A DNA stretch of 43,629 nt from Acidimicrobiia bacterium. Its GTDB lineage: Bacteria; Actinomycetota; Acidimicrobiia; Spongiisociales; UBA4744. Within the stretch, counting starts at the first letter, position 1, and the number at the start of each line of letters is the position of its first letter. Position numbers and translations under genes: made by a program. The notes beneath the pieces are model-generated. The model worked only from the letters and a program-made list of their open reading frames with translations, had not been told where the DNA came from and ran no database searches. The DNA lies in assembly GCA_029863625.1 (NCBI GenBank), contig JAOTUY010000021.1, positions 1-43,629 on the forward strand, given 5' to 3'. Of this stretch, positions 6,421 to 15,264 are shown one piece after another.

Positions 6421-7164
6421 ATGGACAAATCTGAGTTCCCTGAGGCGATCGCCTCCCTGGTCGACACTCTGGCCTCTCTGCCCCATGTCGTTGCCGTGAC
6501 TCTGGCAGGCTCACAAGCTCTCGTACGGGAGCATGCCGACGTCGACTGGGACCTCGGCGTCTACTACTGCGGCGAGTTCGATCCGAAGGGTCTCGCGCAC
6601 TTCGAGGGTGCTGTGGCCGCCCCGGGAGATTGGGGTCGGATCATGAATGGTGGCGCAAGGCTCATCGTCGACGGGCTCATGGTGGACGTCTTTTACCGGG
6701 ACATCGATGAAGTCCGGCACTGGGTTCGAGAAGCCGAGGCGGGCCGCTTCGAAGTCGACAGGCTGCCCGGCTTCCTGGCCGGAATCCCGACCTACGCTCT
6801 GGCCGCCGAGAGGGCACTCGGAACGGTAGTGGCCGGTTCGCTCGAGGGCGCGGTCGACTATCCCGATCGACTCGCCGAGGAAGGCGCGGCCCGCTGGCGG
6901 GACCACGCCAGATTCAGTTTGGAGCGGGCAGGTTTGCAGGCCGCCCGTGGCGATGTCGCCGGTGTACTGGGTCATCTCGCCCGGGCGGGCGCGGAGGTAG
7001 CCCATGCTCGGCTCTGCGAGGCTCGCCAGTGGACGGTCAACGAAAAAGAGATCCTCGAACGAGCCGAGCTGACTCACCTGAATCAGATTCTGACCGTGCT
7101 CCACACCGACCCGGTAACTCTGACGCAGAGAGTGATGCAAGCAAGAACGTTGCTGCTCGACTAG
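6421..7164 (+). CDS. Nucleotidyltransferase-domain protein (NTP_transf_2-like)
   Basis: The 247-residue protein has a DNA-polymerase-beta-type nucleotidyltransferase core near its N-terminus. AGSQALVREHADVDWDLGVY carries the GS motif and the paired acidic residues, and a third carboxylate lies in LMVDVFYRD. The remaining 150 residues are helical and probably bind the substrate. Such proteins range from aminoglycoside adenylyltransferases to toxin-antitoxin MNT enzymes; no specific acceptor is evident. It is a lone plus-strand gene between minus-strand blocks. TACCTT at 6406-6411 could be its -10 box, giving a very short leader. No partner HEPN gene is adjacent, which argues against an MNT-HEPN pair. 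Confidence 0.75.
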   Translation: MDKSEFPEAIASLVDTLASLPHVVAVTLAGSQALVREHADVDWDLGVYYCGEFDPKGLAHFEGAVAAPGDWGRIMNGGARLIVDGLMVDVFYRDIDEVRHWVREAEAGRFEVDRLPGFLAGIPTYALAAERALGTVVAGSLEGAVDYPDRLAEEGAARWRDHARFSLERAGLQAARGDVAGVLGHLARAGAEVAHARLCEARQWTVNEKEILERAELTHLNQILTVLHTDPVTLTQRVMQARTLLLD

Positions 7165-7175
7165 GAACAGGTTGG

Positions 7176-7206
7176 AGCACTCAAGAGCCTCAGGAGTTGG
7201 AGTGCT
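7176..7206. terminator. Inverted repeat between convergent genes
   Basis: AGCACTC (7176-7182) and GAGTGCT (7200-7206) pair perfectly across a 17-nt loop in the 70-nt gap between the plus-strand nucleotidyltransferase gene and the minus-strand response regulator. It is followed by GTTT on the plus strand. It may be a bidirectional terminator. Confidence 0.4.
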
Positions 7207-7234
7207 GTTTGGCCTCGTAGCCGAATTCGGGGCT

Positions 7235-7624
7235 CTAGGAGACCGCCTCGATCGAGATCCTGGCGAGAAGGTTGAGGACTTCCTGACGGAAGTCGTTCGG
7301 CTGGAATGGCTTCGTAACGAAGGCATCGGCGCCGCCTTCGTCGGCCCGGCGCCGGGATTCTTCCTCGGCGTGAGCCGTCAGTACGAGCACCGGCAGTTCC
7401 TTGGTGCGCGGGTCTGAGCGGAGTCGGTCGAGCACCTCCCATCCATCCATCTCAGGAAGTCCAATATCGAGCACCAAAAGGTCGGGCTTTTCGGAGATAG
7501 CGGCGGAGAGACCCGTGGGACCATCTTCCCGCATGACCACCTCGAGGCTGGCGGGACGGAGGCAGACTTCGATCAGCCGGCGAATAACGGCCGAGTCTTC
7601 GACTACCAAAACCCGACGGCCCAT
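7235..7624 (-). CDS. Single-domain response regulator (CheY-like receiver)
   Basis: This 129-residue protein is a stand-alone receiver domain. Phosphorylation-site D53 lies in LVLDIGLPEMDG, acidic residue D10 in VVEDS, T83 in LVLTAHA and K105 in FVTKPF, so the switch is complete. There is no output domain, so it must act by binding a partner or as a phosphorelay intermediate. No histidine kinase is in the window. The ATG at 7624 has a good AGGAGA five bases upstream. The next minus-strand gene upstream (CoxE-like) ends 93 bases before it, so the two may be co-transcribed, but nothing shows a functional link. Confidence 0.9.
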   Translation of the reverse strand: MGRRVLVVEDSAVIRRLIEVCLRPASLEVVMREDGPTGLSAAISEKPDLLVLDIGLPEMDGWEVLDRLRSDPRTKELPVLVLTAHAEEESRRRADEGGADAFVTKPFQPNDFRQEVLNLLARISIEAVS

Positions 7625-7717
7625 TGTGGTCTCCTCGCTGGTCCCTGGTCGCACGTCGGTCGATTACCAACCGAGGAAGCGTCCTTGGTCCTGTATCGAC
7701 ATCAACCGGGTCATTCT

Positions 7718-9181
7718 TTATGTGAATTCGGCCGGTTTCCATTCCGCCCGCACCCCGCCCGGGCGACGCCGAGGCAAGGCCAGACCTTCGACGAACGCTT
7801 CGAGTTGGCGAAGGCTACGCACCTCGAACACACCATCACAGTGCCCGGCGAATACGGAGATGACTGAATCGCCGGTATCCCAATACGCCTGGGGTTCAGG
7901 ATTGAGCCAGTAGACGGCCCGCGACGCCTCGGTGATCGAGGCCATCACGTCACCCCTGGCATCCCGGTAGTTGTTCCTGGCGTCACCAGTCACGATTACC
8001 GTCGAGCGCGGAGTGAGATCGCCGCCGTAGCGTTTCCAGAACTGGGCCAGCGCGTGGCCGTAGTCAGAGTGTCCGTCGAGCCACACCACTTCAGCCTCAC
8101 TGCCGACCCGCTCGAGGGCTGACTCAAAGGCGGCTCCTGCTTCAAAGAAGCTGGTCACCTCATCGAGGCCATCTACGAACACAAACGATCGTAGCTTTGA
8201 GAACTGGCCTGACATCGCATGGACGAACTGCAGTGTGAAACGAGCGAAGGTCGCCATCGACCCGCTGATATCACACAAGAGAAAGACCTCAGGTTTCGTC
8301 GGCCGCGGCGTTCGGAACTGCGGTTCCATGGGTACGCCGCCCGTCGACAAGGAACGCCGCACCGTACGTCGGAAATCGAGCCGACCGCGTCTTCCCTGCC
8401 GACGGCGCTGGGCCAGCCTGGCCGCCAATTTGCGGGTCAACGGATGGATTACCTGACCGAGCATTGCGAGGTCCTCGCGGGAAGCATGCATGAGGTCGGT
8501 GTCTTCGAGCAAGGGCCGGCGCAGAGTCTTGGCAACCGCCTCCCGGCCCCGATCAGCTACCAACCGCCGACGAATCTCGGCCCGCACTTCCTCGCGGAAC
8601 TCCTCGATCCGATCCTCGTACTCCTCGCGGAGAAGTCTTGCTTCGAGCGCGGTCAGCTCCAGTGACGCGTCGGCCGATTCCACCAACGCCTCCAAGATGC
8701 GATCGATATCGAGGCGCCGCAAGGTGCGGTACAGGTAGTAGGTACCGCCAACCGGCCGGCCACGTTCCATTCCCGCCAGCCGTCCGACCGACCGCCGGGC
8801 CACGGCCCGGAGCAACCCGCGATCGCCCTCAGAGAGGGCACGCTTGAGGGATTCGATCAACGACTCGAGATCGGCCTCTCCCCCACCGCCGCCGATTCCT
8901 TGTTGGCTATCCTGTGTCGCTGGCGCCGGCGGTGGTGCATCGTCCGCGGCATCACCGGGTGCCGGCCGAAGCAATGCGAAGTAAACCTCGAAGGCCGTCT
9001 CGAATGCTTCGTAGTGTCGAGCGTTCTTGACGAGGGTGGACCCCAAGGTCGCCTTGAAGGCCTGCCGGTCACCCAGGTCGGTGAAACGAAGCGCCTCCGC
9101 GGCGTCGATCGCTTCCACCATCGAGACCGGGATTCCCGACCCCCGGAGCTCCTCGATGAACCCGGTTAGCAGACCGAGCAT
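7718..9181 (-). CDS. CoxE-like von Willebrand factor A domain protein
   Basis: The 487-residue protein has a helical N-terminal region, an acidic/proline-rich linker near residues 75-105, and a C-terminal VWA domain. The MIDAS motif DISGS is at about 304-308, with VIVTGDARNNY further on. This is the CoxE/VWA family that works with MoxR-type AAA ATPases, often in inserting metals or maturing enzymes such as CO dehydrogenase. No Cox or Mox structural genes are near, so the client is unknown. The start overlaps the stop of the MoxR gene (TGATG), showing the pair is translated together. A GTG one codon earlier is an alternative start. Confidence 0.88.
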   Translation of the reverse strand: MLGLLTGFIEELRGSGIPVSMVEAIDAAEALRFTDLGDRQAFKATLGSTLVKNARHYEAFETAFEVYFALLRPAPGDAADDAPPPAPATQDSQQGIGGGGGEADLESLIESLKRALSEGDRGLLRAVARRSVGRLAGMERGRPVGGTYYLYRTLRRLDIDRILEALVESADASLELTALEARLLREEYEDRIEEFREEVRAEIRRRLVADRGREAVAKTLRRPLLEDTDLMHASREDLAMLGQVIHPLTRKLAARLAQRRRQGRRGRLDFRRTVRRSLSTGGVPMEPQFRTPRPTKPEVFLLCDISGSMATFARFTLQFVHAMSGQFSKLRSFVFVDGLDEVTSFFEAGAAFESALERVGSEAEVVWLDGHSDYGHALAQFWKRYGGDLTPRSTVIVTGDARNNYRDARGDVMASITEASRAVYWLNPEPQAYWDTGDSVISVFAGHCDGVFEVRSLRQLEAFVEGLALPRRRPGGVRAEWKPAEFT

Positions 9182-10065
9182 CACGTAGCAACGGTGTCCA
9201 AGGGGACTGAACTGAGGTCGCGGGAGACCTTATCGATGTCGTTTTGGTACTTGAGCAGCACGTGCAGCGTCTCCTCGACGGTTCCCTGTTCGACCTCGGC
9301 TACACCCAGAGCCAGCAGCGTGCGTGCCCAATCGATCGATTCGCTCACCGAGGGAGGCTTCTTCAACTGGAAGTTACGCACGCTCCGCACCAGCCTGGCG
9401 ATCTGATCGGCCAGCTGATCGCTGAGACCCTCGACCCTGGCCAGCAGAATCTCTTTCTCCCGTTCGACGGATGGATATCCGATGTGGAGGAAAAGGCAGC
9501 GCCGTTTGAGAGCCTCGGACAGTTCGCGCGTATTGTTTGACGTCAGCACGACGAGAGGTTGGGTCTGTGCCACCACCGTCCCTAGCTCCGGAATCGATAC
9601 CTGAAAATCAGATAGCACTTCCAGCATGAGTGCTTCGGTCTCAACCTCAACCCGATCGATCTCGTCGATGAGTAGCACCACTGGATCCGGCGACCGAATA
9701 GCTTCAAGGAGCGGCCGGGCCAGGAGAAACTCCTCAGCAAAAATGTCCTCCTCGAGGTCGCTCCAAGCGGTGCCTTCATCTGCCTGGATCCGCAACAACT
9801 GCTTCTTGTAATTCCACTCGTAGAGGGCCTTAGACTCGTCAAGACCTTCATAACACTGCAGGCGGATGAGGTTTCGGCCGGCCACGGCGGCCAGAGCCTT
9901 CGCCAGCTCGGTCTTGCCAACCCCGGCCGGGCCCTCCACCAGGATCGGCTTGCCGAGCCGATCGGCCAGGAATACGACCTGGGCAATCCGGTCATCGGCC
10001 AGGTAGTCGAAGCTGCGCAGGCGCTCCTTGACCTCGGCCGGGCTCTGCAAGCCTTCCGTTGTCAT
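9181..10065 (-). CDS. MoxR-family AAA+ ATPase
   Basis: The 294-residue AAA+ protein has Walker A GPAGVGKT at 45-52 and Walker B LLIDEID at 131-137. A sensor-1-like VLTSNNTRELSEALKRRC follows, and the lid domain is C-terminal. MoxR ATPases act as chaperones that partner with VWA-domain proteins, and here such a partner follows directly. The gene overlaps proA by four bases (ATGA), so it is the middle gene of a proA-moxR-coxE operon. The link to proline synthesis is probably positional rather than functional. Confidence 0.92.
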   Translation of the reverse strand: MTTEGLQSPAEVKERLRSFDYLADDRIAQVVFLADRLGKPILVEGPAGVGKTELAKALAAVAGRNLIRLQCYEGLDESKALYEWNYKKQLLRIQADEGTAWSDLEEDIFAEEFLLARPLLEAIRSPDPVVLLIDEIDRVEVETEALMLEVLSDFQVSIPELGTVVAQTQPLVVLTSNNTRELSEALKRRCLFLHIGYPSVEREKEILLARVEGLSDQLADQIARLVRSVRNFQLKKPPSVSESIDWARTLLALGVAEVEQGTVEETLHVLLKYQNDIDKVSRDLSSVPLDTVAT

Positions 10066-11303
10066 GCCCGAACCTGGCCGTCACCGAACAATATGTACCG
10101 CTCCGACGTCAACGCTTCGAGACCCATCGGACCCCGCACATGGAGCTTTTGCGTCGATATCCCGATCTCGGCCCCGAACCCAAATTGCTCACCGTCGGTA
10201 AATCGGGTTGAGGCATTGACGATGACGGCAGCAGCATCGATTTCCTGGGTAAACCGGGTGGCGGCTGAGATATCCTCGGTGACGATCGCCTCGGTGTGAC
10301 CGGTACCGTATCTGAGAATATGGCCGATTGCCGCGTCCAGATCGGGCACAATTCGGACCGACATGATCATGTCGTGGTACTCGGTGCCCCAATCGTCATT
10401 GGTGGCCGGTAACAATTCAGCGGCCAGCGAACGGGCGCGCTCATCGCCGCGTAGCTCCACTCCGGCGTCGATGAGCTGGCGCGCCATGCCCGGAAGGAAT
10501 TGCTCAGCAACGGCTTCGTGGATCACAAGGGACTCCGCAGCATTGCATACCCCCGGCCGTTGCACTTTCGAATTGAAAACGATCGGACCGGCCATATTCA
10601 GGTCCGCGCCTGCATCGACATAGACATGGCAGTTGCCTGCTCCGTCGATCACAAATGGAACCGTCGCCTCAGCCTCGATGGCAGCAATCAACCCGGGGCC
10701 GCCGCGCGGCACGAGCAGGTCGACCCACTCTTTGGCTTGCATGAGCTCCCTGGCGCCTTCACGCGAAGTGTCTTCGATGATCTGGACGGCCTCGGCGGGC
10801 AAGCCCCGCGAGACGAGGGCGGCTTGCAGCGCTTCACCGATGGCTGTATTCGAACGGAGCGCATAGGAGGAACCCCTCAACAACGCGGCGTTGCCCGACT
10901 TGACACAGAGTCCGGCTGCGTCGGCGGTGACATTGGGGCGCGCTTCGTAGATGACGGCAACCACCCCGAGCGGAACCCGCACGCGCTGGAGGCGGATCCC
11001 GTTGGCGAGCGTCCATCCGGCAGTGATCATGCCAACCGGGTCGGGCAGATTGGCAACGGAGCGCAAACCGGCAGCCATCGCATCGACTCGACCTTCGTTC
11101 AGCAGTAAACGGTCCTGCAAAGCTGCGGACACACCTTCGGAACGCGCCTGTGCCATGTCATTGGAGTTGGCCGACAGGATTGTCGACACACTCTGCTGCA
11201 CCTGGTCGGCCATGGCAAGAAGCAGGTCGCGTTTCGTTTCGCCGGTCAACCGGGCCAACCCACGCCCGGCCGCCCGGGCTTGTCTCCCAATCTCGTTGAT
11301 CAT
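10062..11303 (-). CDS. proA: Glutamate-5-semialdehyde dehydrogenase (gamma-glutamyl phosphate reductase)
   Basis: The 413-residue enzyme reduces gamma-glutamyl phosphate to glutamate semialdehyde with NADPH, the second step of proline synthesis. Family landmarks are VIYEARPNVTAD (118-128), the catalytic cysteine C253 in QRPGVCNAAESL, and FGFGAEIGIST near the C-terminus. The ATG at 11303 gives the standard N-terminus. There is no Shine-Dalgarno; TACACT lies six bases upstream. Its usual partner proB is about 6.8 kb away on the same strand, separated by the plus-strand potassium-transport genes. Confidence 0.96.
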   Translation of the reverse strand: MINEIGRQARAAGRGLARLTGETKRDLLLAMADQVQQSVSTILSANSNDMAQARSEGVSAALQDRLLLNEGRVDAMAAGLRSVANLPDPVGMITAGWTLANGIRLQRVRVPLGVVAVIYEARPNVTADAAGLCVKSGNAALLRGSSYALRSNTAIGEALQAALVSRGLPAEAVQIIEDTSREGARELMQAKEWVDLLVPRGGPGLIAAIEAEATVPFVIDGAGNCHVYVDAGADLNMAGPIVFNSKVQRPGVCNAAESLVIHEAVAEQFLPGMARQLIDAGVELRGDERARSLAAELLPATNDDWGTEYHDMIMSVRIVPDLDAAIGHILRYGTGHTEAIVTEDISAATRFTQEIDAAAVIVNASTRFTDGEQFGFGAEIGISTQKLHVRGPMGLEALTSERYILFGDGQVRA

Positions 11304-11315
11304 GCGGAGAGTGTA
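11304..11315 (-). promoter_or_regulatory. Putative leaderless promoter of proA
   Basis: On the minus strand TACACT (11315-11310) is followed by CTCCGC and the proA ATG. There is no ribosome-binding site, so a leaderless transcript is likely. The same hexamer precedes the hydrolase gene starting at 43431. Confidence 0.5.
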
Positions 11316-11477
11316 ACGACCCTCCGTACGAGCACTGCGCCCGAACACATGCCCTGCAATATGCCCGGGGGCCGACGCCCTCCGCGCCACGAAGACCGTA
11401 TGTGCGAGATAGGGCACGTGCGGCTTGGCCTGCGCAGCCGGAGAGCTACCCTTACCAGCCACCCTGCAAGGAAACCC

Positions 11478-12803
11478 ATGAGGATCGTGATCGTTGGGGC
11501 TGGAGCGGTGGGCTCATCACTCGCCGAACGTCTCTCCGGTGAAGGCCAAGACGTCGTTATCATTGAGGCCGACCGGGAAAAGGCCGCCGAAGTCCAGGAG
11601 ACTCACGACGCTCTGGTCATCACCGGCAACGGTTCAAGCCAAAGCGTGCTGTCGAAGGCTGAGGTCGGCAAAGCAGACCTCCTGATCGCCGTCTCCAACA
11701 ACGACGGCGCCAACATTCTGGCCTGCCACACGGCCAAAGGATTAGGGGTCAAGCGAACCGTGGCCAGGGTCGAAGACCCGAGCCTGCACGAAGGACTCGA
11801 AACCCTGGGAGTCGACGTCGTCATCAATACCGGCGAGGCGGGGGCTCGCGAGCTGGTTGGTCTCGTCCGCCAAGCAGGTGTTTCCGATCTGGTCGAATTC
11901 GCCAACGGGAAGTTATCCCTCATCGGCGGCACCGTCCAGAGCGCCTCGGTGTTGGCGGGACGTCCCCTCGCTGCGTCCCGTCGCTTGACCGACTGGGACT
12001 GGGTGCTCACGGCCGTGGTACGTGATGGGAACACGACGGTGGCCCATGGAGAGACCGTGATCGAAGAAGGCGACCACATTCTCATAATGGTCAACGCCGA
12101 CAACGCCCACCGGGTAGGTTCGCTCATAGGGCTTGACCGTCATCCGATCCGGCGAGTGTTCATCGTTGGAACGACCCGTCTAGCCGTCCGCACCGTCGAG
12201 CTGATGGTCGACGAGGGTTTCGACGTGATCGTGGTTGATTCGGATCGCGACCGCTGCCGCACCCTTGCCGAGCAGTACGCCCGGCCGTTGTTCGTGTGCG
12301 GGGATCCGACGGACCCAGAGACGTATGCCGATTTCGATCCAAGCGAACGCGACATGTTGCTTGCTCTGACCGGCTGGGACGAAGTGAACATCGTGGCCTG
12401 CCTCGTCGCCAAGGCCCAGGGAATGGCGACAACGGTGGCCCGCTTCTCCCGCATCGACTATGTCGCGTTACTCTCCGGCCGTGGTATCGATGCAGCCGTA
12501 TCGAGCCGGTTGGCTGCAGCCAATGCCATTCTCCGTTTTGTACGCCGAGGACTCATTCACTCAGTCGCTACCTTCAAAGACACGGCCGCTGAAGCCATCG
12601 AGATCGAAGCCGAACCGCACGCCCGTTTGATCGGAAAAGCGGTCAGGGAAATCACCTTGCCGGAAGGCGCCGTCATCGGCGGCCTCCTCCGTGGAAACAA
12701 GGCCGTGGTGCCAGATGGCTCGACGATCATCGAGCCTCGAGATCATTTGATCTTCTTCGCTCTTCCCGACGCAATCCACGAAGTGGAGAGGTTGTTCACC
12801 TAG
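11478..12803 (+). CDS. trkA: TrkA-type potassium-uptake regulator with two RCK units
   Basis: The 441-residue cytoplasmic protein has two tandem RCK units, each a Rossmann-like TrkA_N plus a TrkA_C domain. The first keeps GAGAVG near residue 7 and an acidic ribose-binding end (IIEAD). The second begins IVGTTRLAVRTV and has lost the glycine-rich motif, so probably only the first half binds NAD(H) well. TrkA forms a gating ring on TrkH channels. The ATG at 11478 follows AAGGAA at good spacing. It is divergent from proA and heads a seven-gene plus-strand potassium-uptake locus, with a trkH gene 271 bases downstream. Confidence 0.93.
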   Translation: MRIVIVGAGAVGSSLAERLSGEGQDVVIIEADREKAAEVQETHDALVITGNGSSQSVLSKAEVGKADLLIAVSNNDGANILACHTAKGLGVKRTVARVEDPSLHEGLETLGVDVVINTGEAGARELVGLVRQAGVSDLVEFANGKLSLIGGTVQSASVLAGRPLAASRRLTDWDWVLTAVVRDGNTTVAHGETVIEEGDHILIMVNADNAHRVGSLIGLDRHPIRRVFIVGTTRLAVRTVELMVDEGFDVIVVDSDRDRCRTLAEQYARPLFVCGDPTDPETYADFDPSERDMLLALTGWDEVNIVACLVAKAQGMATTVARFSRIDYVALLSGRGIDAAVSSRLAAANAILRFVRRGLIHSVATFKDTAAEAIEIEAEPHARLIGKAVREITLPEGAVIGGLLRGNKAVVPDGSTIIEPRDHLIFFALPDAIHEVERLFT

Positions 12804-13074
12804 TGCTGCCTCTCGCCCATACGGCCCTGGTTGTGCCGAGCTATGCCCCCTCCGGCCCGGCTCCGTCGAGCCTGCCCACCTCCCTCACCTGCGGCGGGGG
12901 AGGACACTCGGCAGAGCACGTCTGCGCCTCGGGCAGTTCGCACACAAAAGGCGCATCGGTAACACACGCTTCTTGGGCTGCGTCGGAAGGCAGAGGACGC
13001 AGCCAGGAGCGGCGAAGGCATCCCCTCGCTGGACAGATTGCCGGACACGGTCGTATGTCGGGGCCGCAGCACTC
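12804..13074 (+). other. Intergenic leader region before trkH with stem-loops
   Basis: I see no gene here. CCTCCC (12879-12884) and GGGAGG (12898-12903) can pair across a 13-nt loop; it could end trkA transcription or be a REP-like palindrome. GGCTGCGTC (12976-12984) and GACGCAGCC (12996-13004) form a perfect 9-bp stem with an 11-nt loop. The second lies about 70 nt before the trkH start and may be part of a structured leader. I could not match it to the c-di-AMP (ydaO) riboswitch core. Confidence 0.35.
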
Positions 13075-14571
13075 ATGAGGTCGATCCGGAAACGCCCCGG
13101 CGTGATCCTCGCCCGACAGCCCGAGCGGTTCCCGATGTTGCAGAGGTTGTCCTACATCGTTGGGGCAGTAGTCACCGGTGCGGGCGCGGCCATGGTGCCG
13201 CCTGCTGTGGTAGCCGCCTTCTATCGGGAGACCAGCGAAGCGGTTCAGATCCTGATTGCCGCCGCCATCACTCTTATCGCCGGAGTGGTTGGGAGGCGGG
13301 TCCTAGGCAGGCCCGGGAAGATCACCGCCAAGGAAGGTTTCGCCGCGGTCGGGCTGGCCTGGTTCGCCATGGCAGCCTTCGGGACGCTTCCTTATCTTCT
13401 CACCGGGTCGATTGATACACTGACCGGGGCGTTCTTCGAGACGGCCGCCGGGTTCACCACCACCGGCGCTTCGGTGGTACCCGACCCATCGGTGCTGTCG
13501 CACGGCATCCTGATCTGGCGGGCCGAGACCCAGTGGATCGGCGGCATGGGCATCATTGTTCTGTCGATCGCCATCCTGCCGCTGCTCGGCGTCGGCGGCG
13601 TTCAGCTCGCCAAAGCCGAGTCCCCCGGTCACCAGCCCGACCGACTGACCCCCAGATTCCGCGAAACGGCGAAACGTCTGTGGTTCGTCTACGTCGGGTT
13701 CACCGTTCTCGAAACCGTCCTGCTGGCCTTTGGAGACATGAACCTGTTCCAAGCAGTGGCACATGCGATGACCACCATGTCGACCGGAGGGTTTGGAACC
13801 GAAGCAACTTCAATCACCGGTTTCAGTCCCTATACCCAATGGGTCATCATCCTCTTCATGTTCATTGCAGGCGCCTCCTTCGCGTTGCACTATCGAGCGT
13901 TGCGAGCACCGGTCCAATACGTCAAAAACGTCGAGTTCCGGCTGTATACAGCCCTCCTCCTGGGAGCGACGGCCGTCGTGACCATCGCCATCATCGGGAG
14001 CGGACCCTTCGAGCCCTTCCTACGGGATGCTCTCTTCACCACTACATCCCTCATGACTACGACCGGGTTCGCCACTGCCGATTTTGCGTCGTGGGTGCCG
14101 GGCGTGCAGATCATGGCAGTTGGACTCATGTTTCTGGGCGGCATGGCCGGGTCCACTGCCGGAGGCGTCAAGACCTTTCGTATCGCCGTCTTGACAAAAG
14201 CGGCGTCGGCCGATCTGCGCCGCATCGTGCATCCGCGCGGAATCTTCATCACCCGGTTTGGCAAAGAAACCGTGTCCGACTCGGTCATGGAAGGCATCCA
14301 GACCTTCTTTCTCTTCTACATGTTCTTGTTCATGTCCGGCACCGTCATTCTGGGCCTCATGTCATCCGACCTCGACCTGGTGACCTCGGCCTCCGCCGTT
14401 GCTTCGTCGCTTGGCAACATCGGTCCGGGGCTCGGCGCGGTCGGGCCGACCAGCAACTTCCTTGCTATCCCGGATACCGGAAAGTGGCTTTTGGCCTTCT
14501 TGATGATTGCCGGGAGGCTGGAGATCTTTCCGGTCGTGCTGCTCTTCACTCGCTACCTGTGGAGACAGTGA
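13075..14571 (+). CDS. trkH: TrkH-type potassium channel/transporter subunit
   Basis: The 498-residue integral membrane protein has four repeated M1-P-M2 units. The selectivity-filter loops are close to canonical: TTTGA (128-132), STGGF (236-240), TTTGF (328-332) and GNIGPG (447-452). It should form the potassium pore gated by TrkA rings. The ATG at 13075 is used; an in-frame ATG at 13135 (MLQRLSYIVG) matches many TrkH N-termini equally well. It lies between the two-RCK TrkA and two single-RCK TrkA genes. Compare the second TrkH at 16115, whose filters diverge. Confidence 0.93.
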   Translation: MRSIRKRPGVILARQPERFPMLQRLSYIVGAVVTGAGAAMVPPAVVAAFYRETSEAVQILIAAAITLIAGVVGRRVLGRPGKITAKEGFAAVGLAWFAMAAFGTLPYLLTGSIDTLTGAFFETAAGFTTTGASVVPDPSVLSHGILIWRAETQWIGGMGIIVLSIAILPLLGVGGVQLAKAESPGHQPDRLTPRFRETAKRLWFVYVGFTVLETVLLAFGDMNLFQAVAHAMTTMSTGGFGTEATSITGFSPYTQWVIILFMFIAGASFALHYRALRAPVQYVKNVEFRLYTALLLGATAVVTIAIIGSGPFEPFLRDALFTTTSLMTTTGFATADFASWVPGVQIMAVGLMFLGGMAGSTAGGVKTFRIAVLTKAASADLRRIVHPRGIFITRFGKETVSDSVMEGIQTFFLFYMFLFMSGTVILGLMSSDLDLVTSASAVASSLGNIGPGLGAVGPTSNFLAIPDTGKWLLAFLMIAGRLEIFPVVLLFTRYLWRQ

Positions 14572-14594
14572 AGCTTCCCCGGCCACGACCTCTC

Positions 14595-14607
14595 TATCAT
14601 CGTGCGC
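14595..14607 (+). promoter_or_regulatory. Putative leaderless promoter of the single-RCK trkA gene
   Basis: TATCAT (14595-14600) stands seven bases before the ATG at 14608. There is no Shine-Dalgarno in the 36-nt gap after trkH. This predicts an internal, leaderless start for the downstream half of the locus. Confidence 0.4.
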
Positions 14608-15264
14608 ATGCGAATCGTTATCGCCGGATCCGGCCGCGTTGGAGGAGACCTGGCTCATGAACTGGCCGACCATGGCCACGACGTCTCCGTAGTCGATATT
14701 TCCAAAACCGCCCTCGAAGGACTCGGCTCGACCTTTAACGGTTCGGTGCATCTCGGCCTGGCTTACGACGTCGGAGTGCTGAAGGAAGCCGGCATCGAGT
14801 ACGCCGATGCCTTTGTGGCGGTCACCGACTCCGACAACGCCAACCTCATGGCGGTCCAGTTGGCCAAAGAGGTCTTCATGGTCCCCAAGACGATCGCCCG
14901 GCTCGATGACCCACATCGGGAGCGAGCCTACCGGGAGCTCGACGTGGCTTATGTTGCCGCCTCCAGATTGATTTCGAAAGTGGTCTACGAGCAGGTCGTC
15001 GAGCAGGAGTTCCGATTTCATGTGACCTTTGAGGATGGTGAGACAGAGATTGTTGACATGCAACTTGGGCCGGCCGCGGCCGACCTCCGGGTGATGGACC
15101 TTGAGATCGACGATCGCCTGCGGGTCGCCGCCGTCAGGAGAGACGGGAGAACCTTCATCCCAGATGAGAAGTTTCATCTCAAGGAAGGCGATCTGGTCGT
15201 GGCGGCTGCGCGCAAAGGTGTGCTCAACAAGGTCCGGCGTTATCTGGTGGCAGGGGAGGACTAG
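14608..15264 (+). CDS. TrkA-like single-RCK protein, first of a tandem pair
   Basis: This 218-residue protein has one RCK_N Rossmann domain (AGSGRVG near the start, VVDIS at the end of strand 2) and one RCK_C domain. The size and tandem arrangement resemble mycobacterial CeoB/CeoC. Such single-unit proteins assemble into hetero- or homo-octameric gating rings on Trk/Ktr channels and sense NAD(H), ATP/ADP or c-di-AMP. Start ATG at 14608; a GTG at 14602 is an in-frame alternative. The stop overlaps the next gene's GTG by one base (TAGTG), so the two subunits are translationally coupled. Confidence 0.92.
   Translation: MRIVIAGSGRVGGDLAHELADHGHDVSVVDISKTALEGLGSTFNGSVHLGLAYDVGVLKEAGIEYADAFVAVTDSDNANLMAVQLAKEVFMVPKTIARLDDPHRERAYRELDVAYVAASRLISKVVYEQVVEQEFRFHVTFEDGETEIVDMQLGPAAADLRVMDLEIDDRLRVAAVRRDGRTFIPDEKFHLKEGDLVVAAARKGVLNKVRRYLVAGED

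Noticed and set aside
12800..13072. Minus-strand open frame of about 90 codons between trkA and trkH
   Set aside because: The translation is Arg/Gly/Ser-rich without recognisable motifs, has no ribosome-binding site and covers the palindromic region. It looks like a chance frame in G+C-rich DNA.
12804..13074. Possible c-di-AMP riboswitch upstream of trkH
   Set aside because: I could not find the conserved core segments of the ydaO family. Only a generic stem-loop is supported.
13533..14660. Long second-frame open reading frame over trkH
   Set aside because: It is rich in Arg, His and Pro, typical of an out-of-frame shadow of a G+C-rich membrane-protein gene; the trkH frame has full family motifs.
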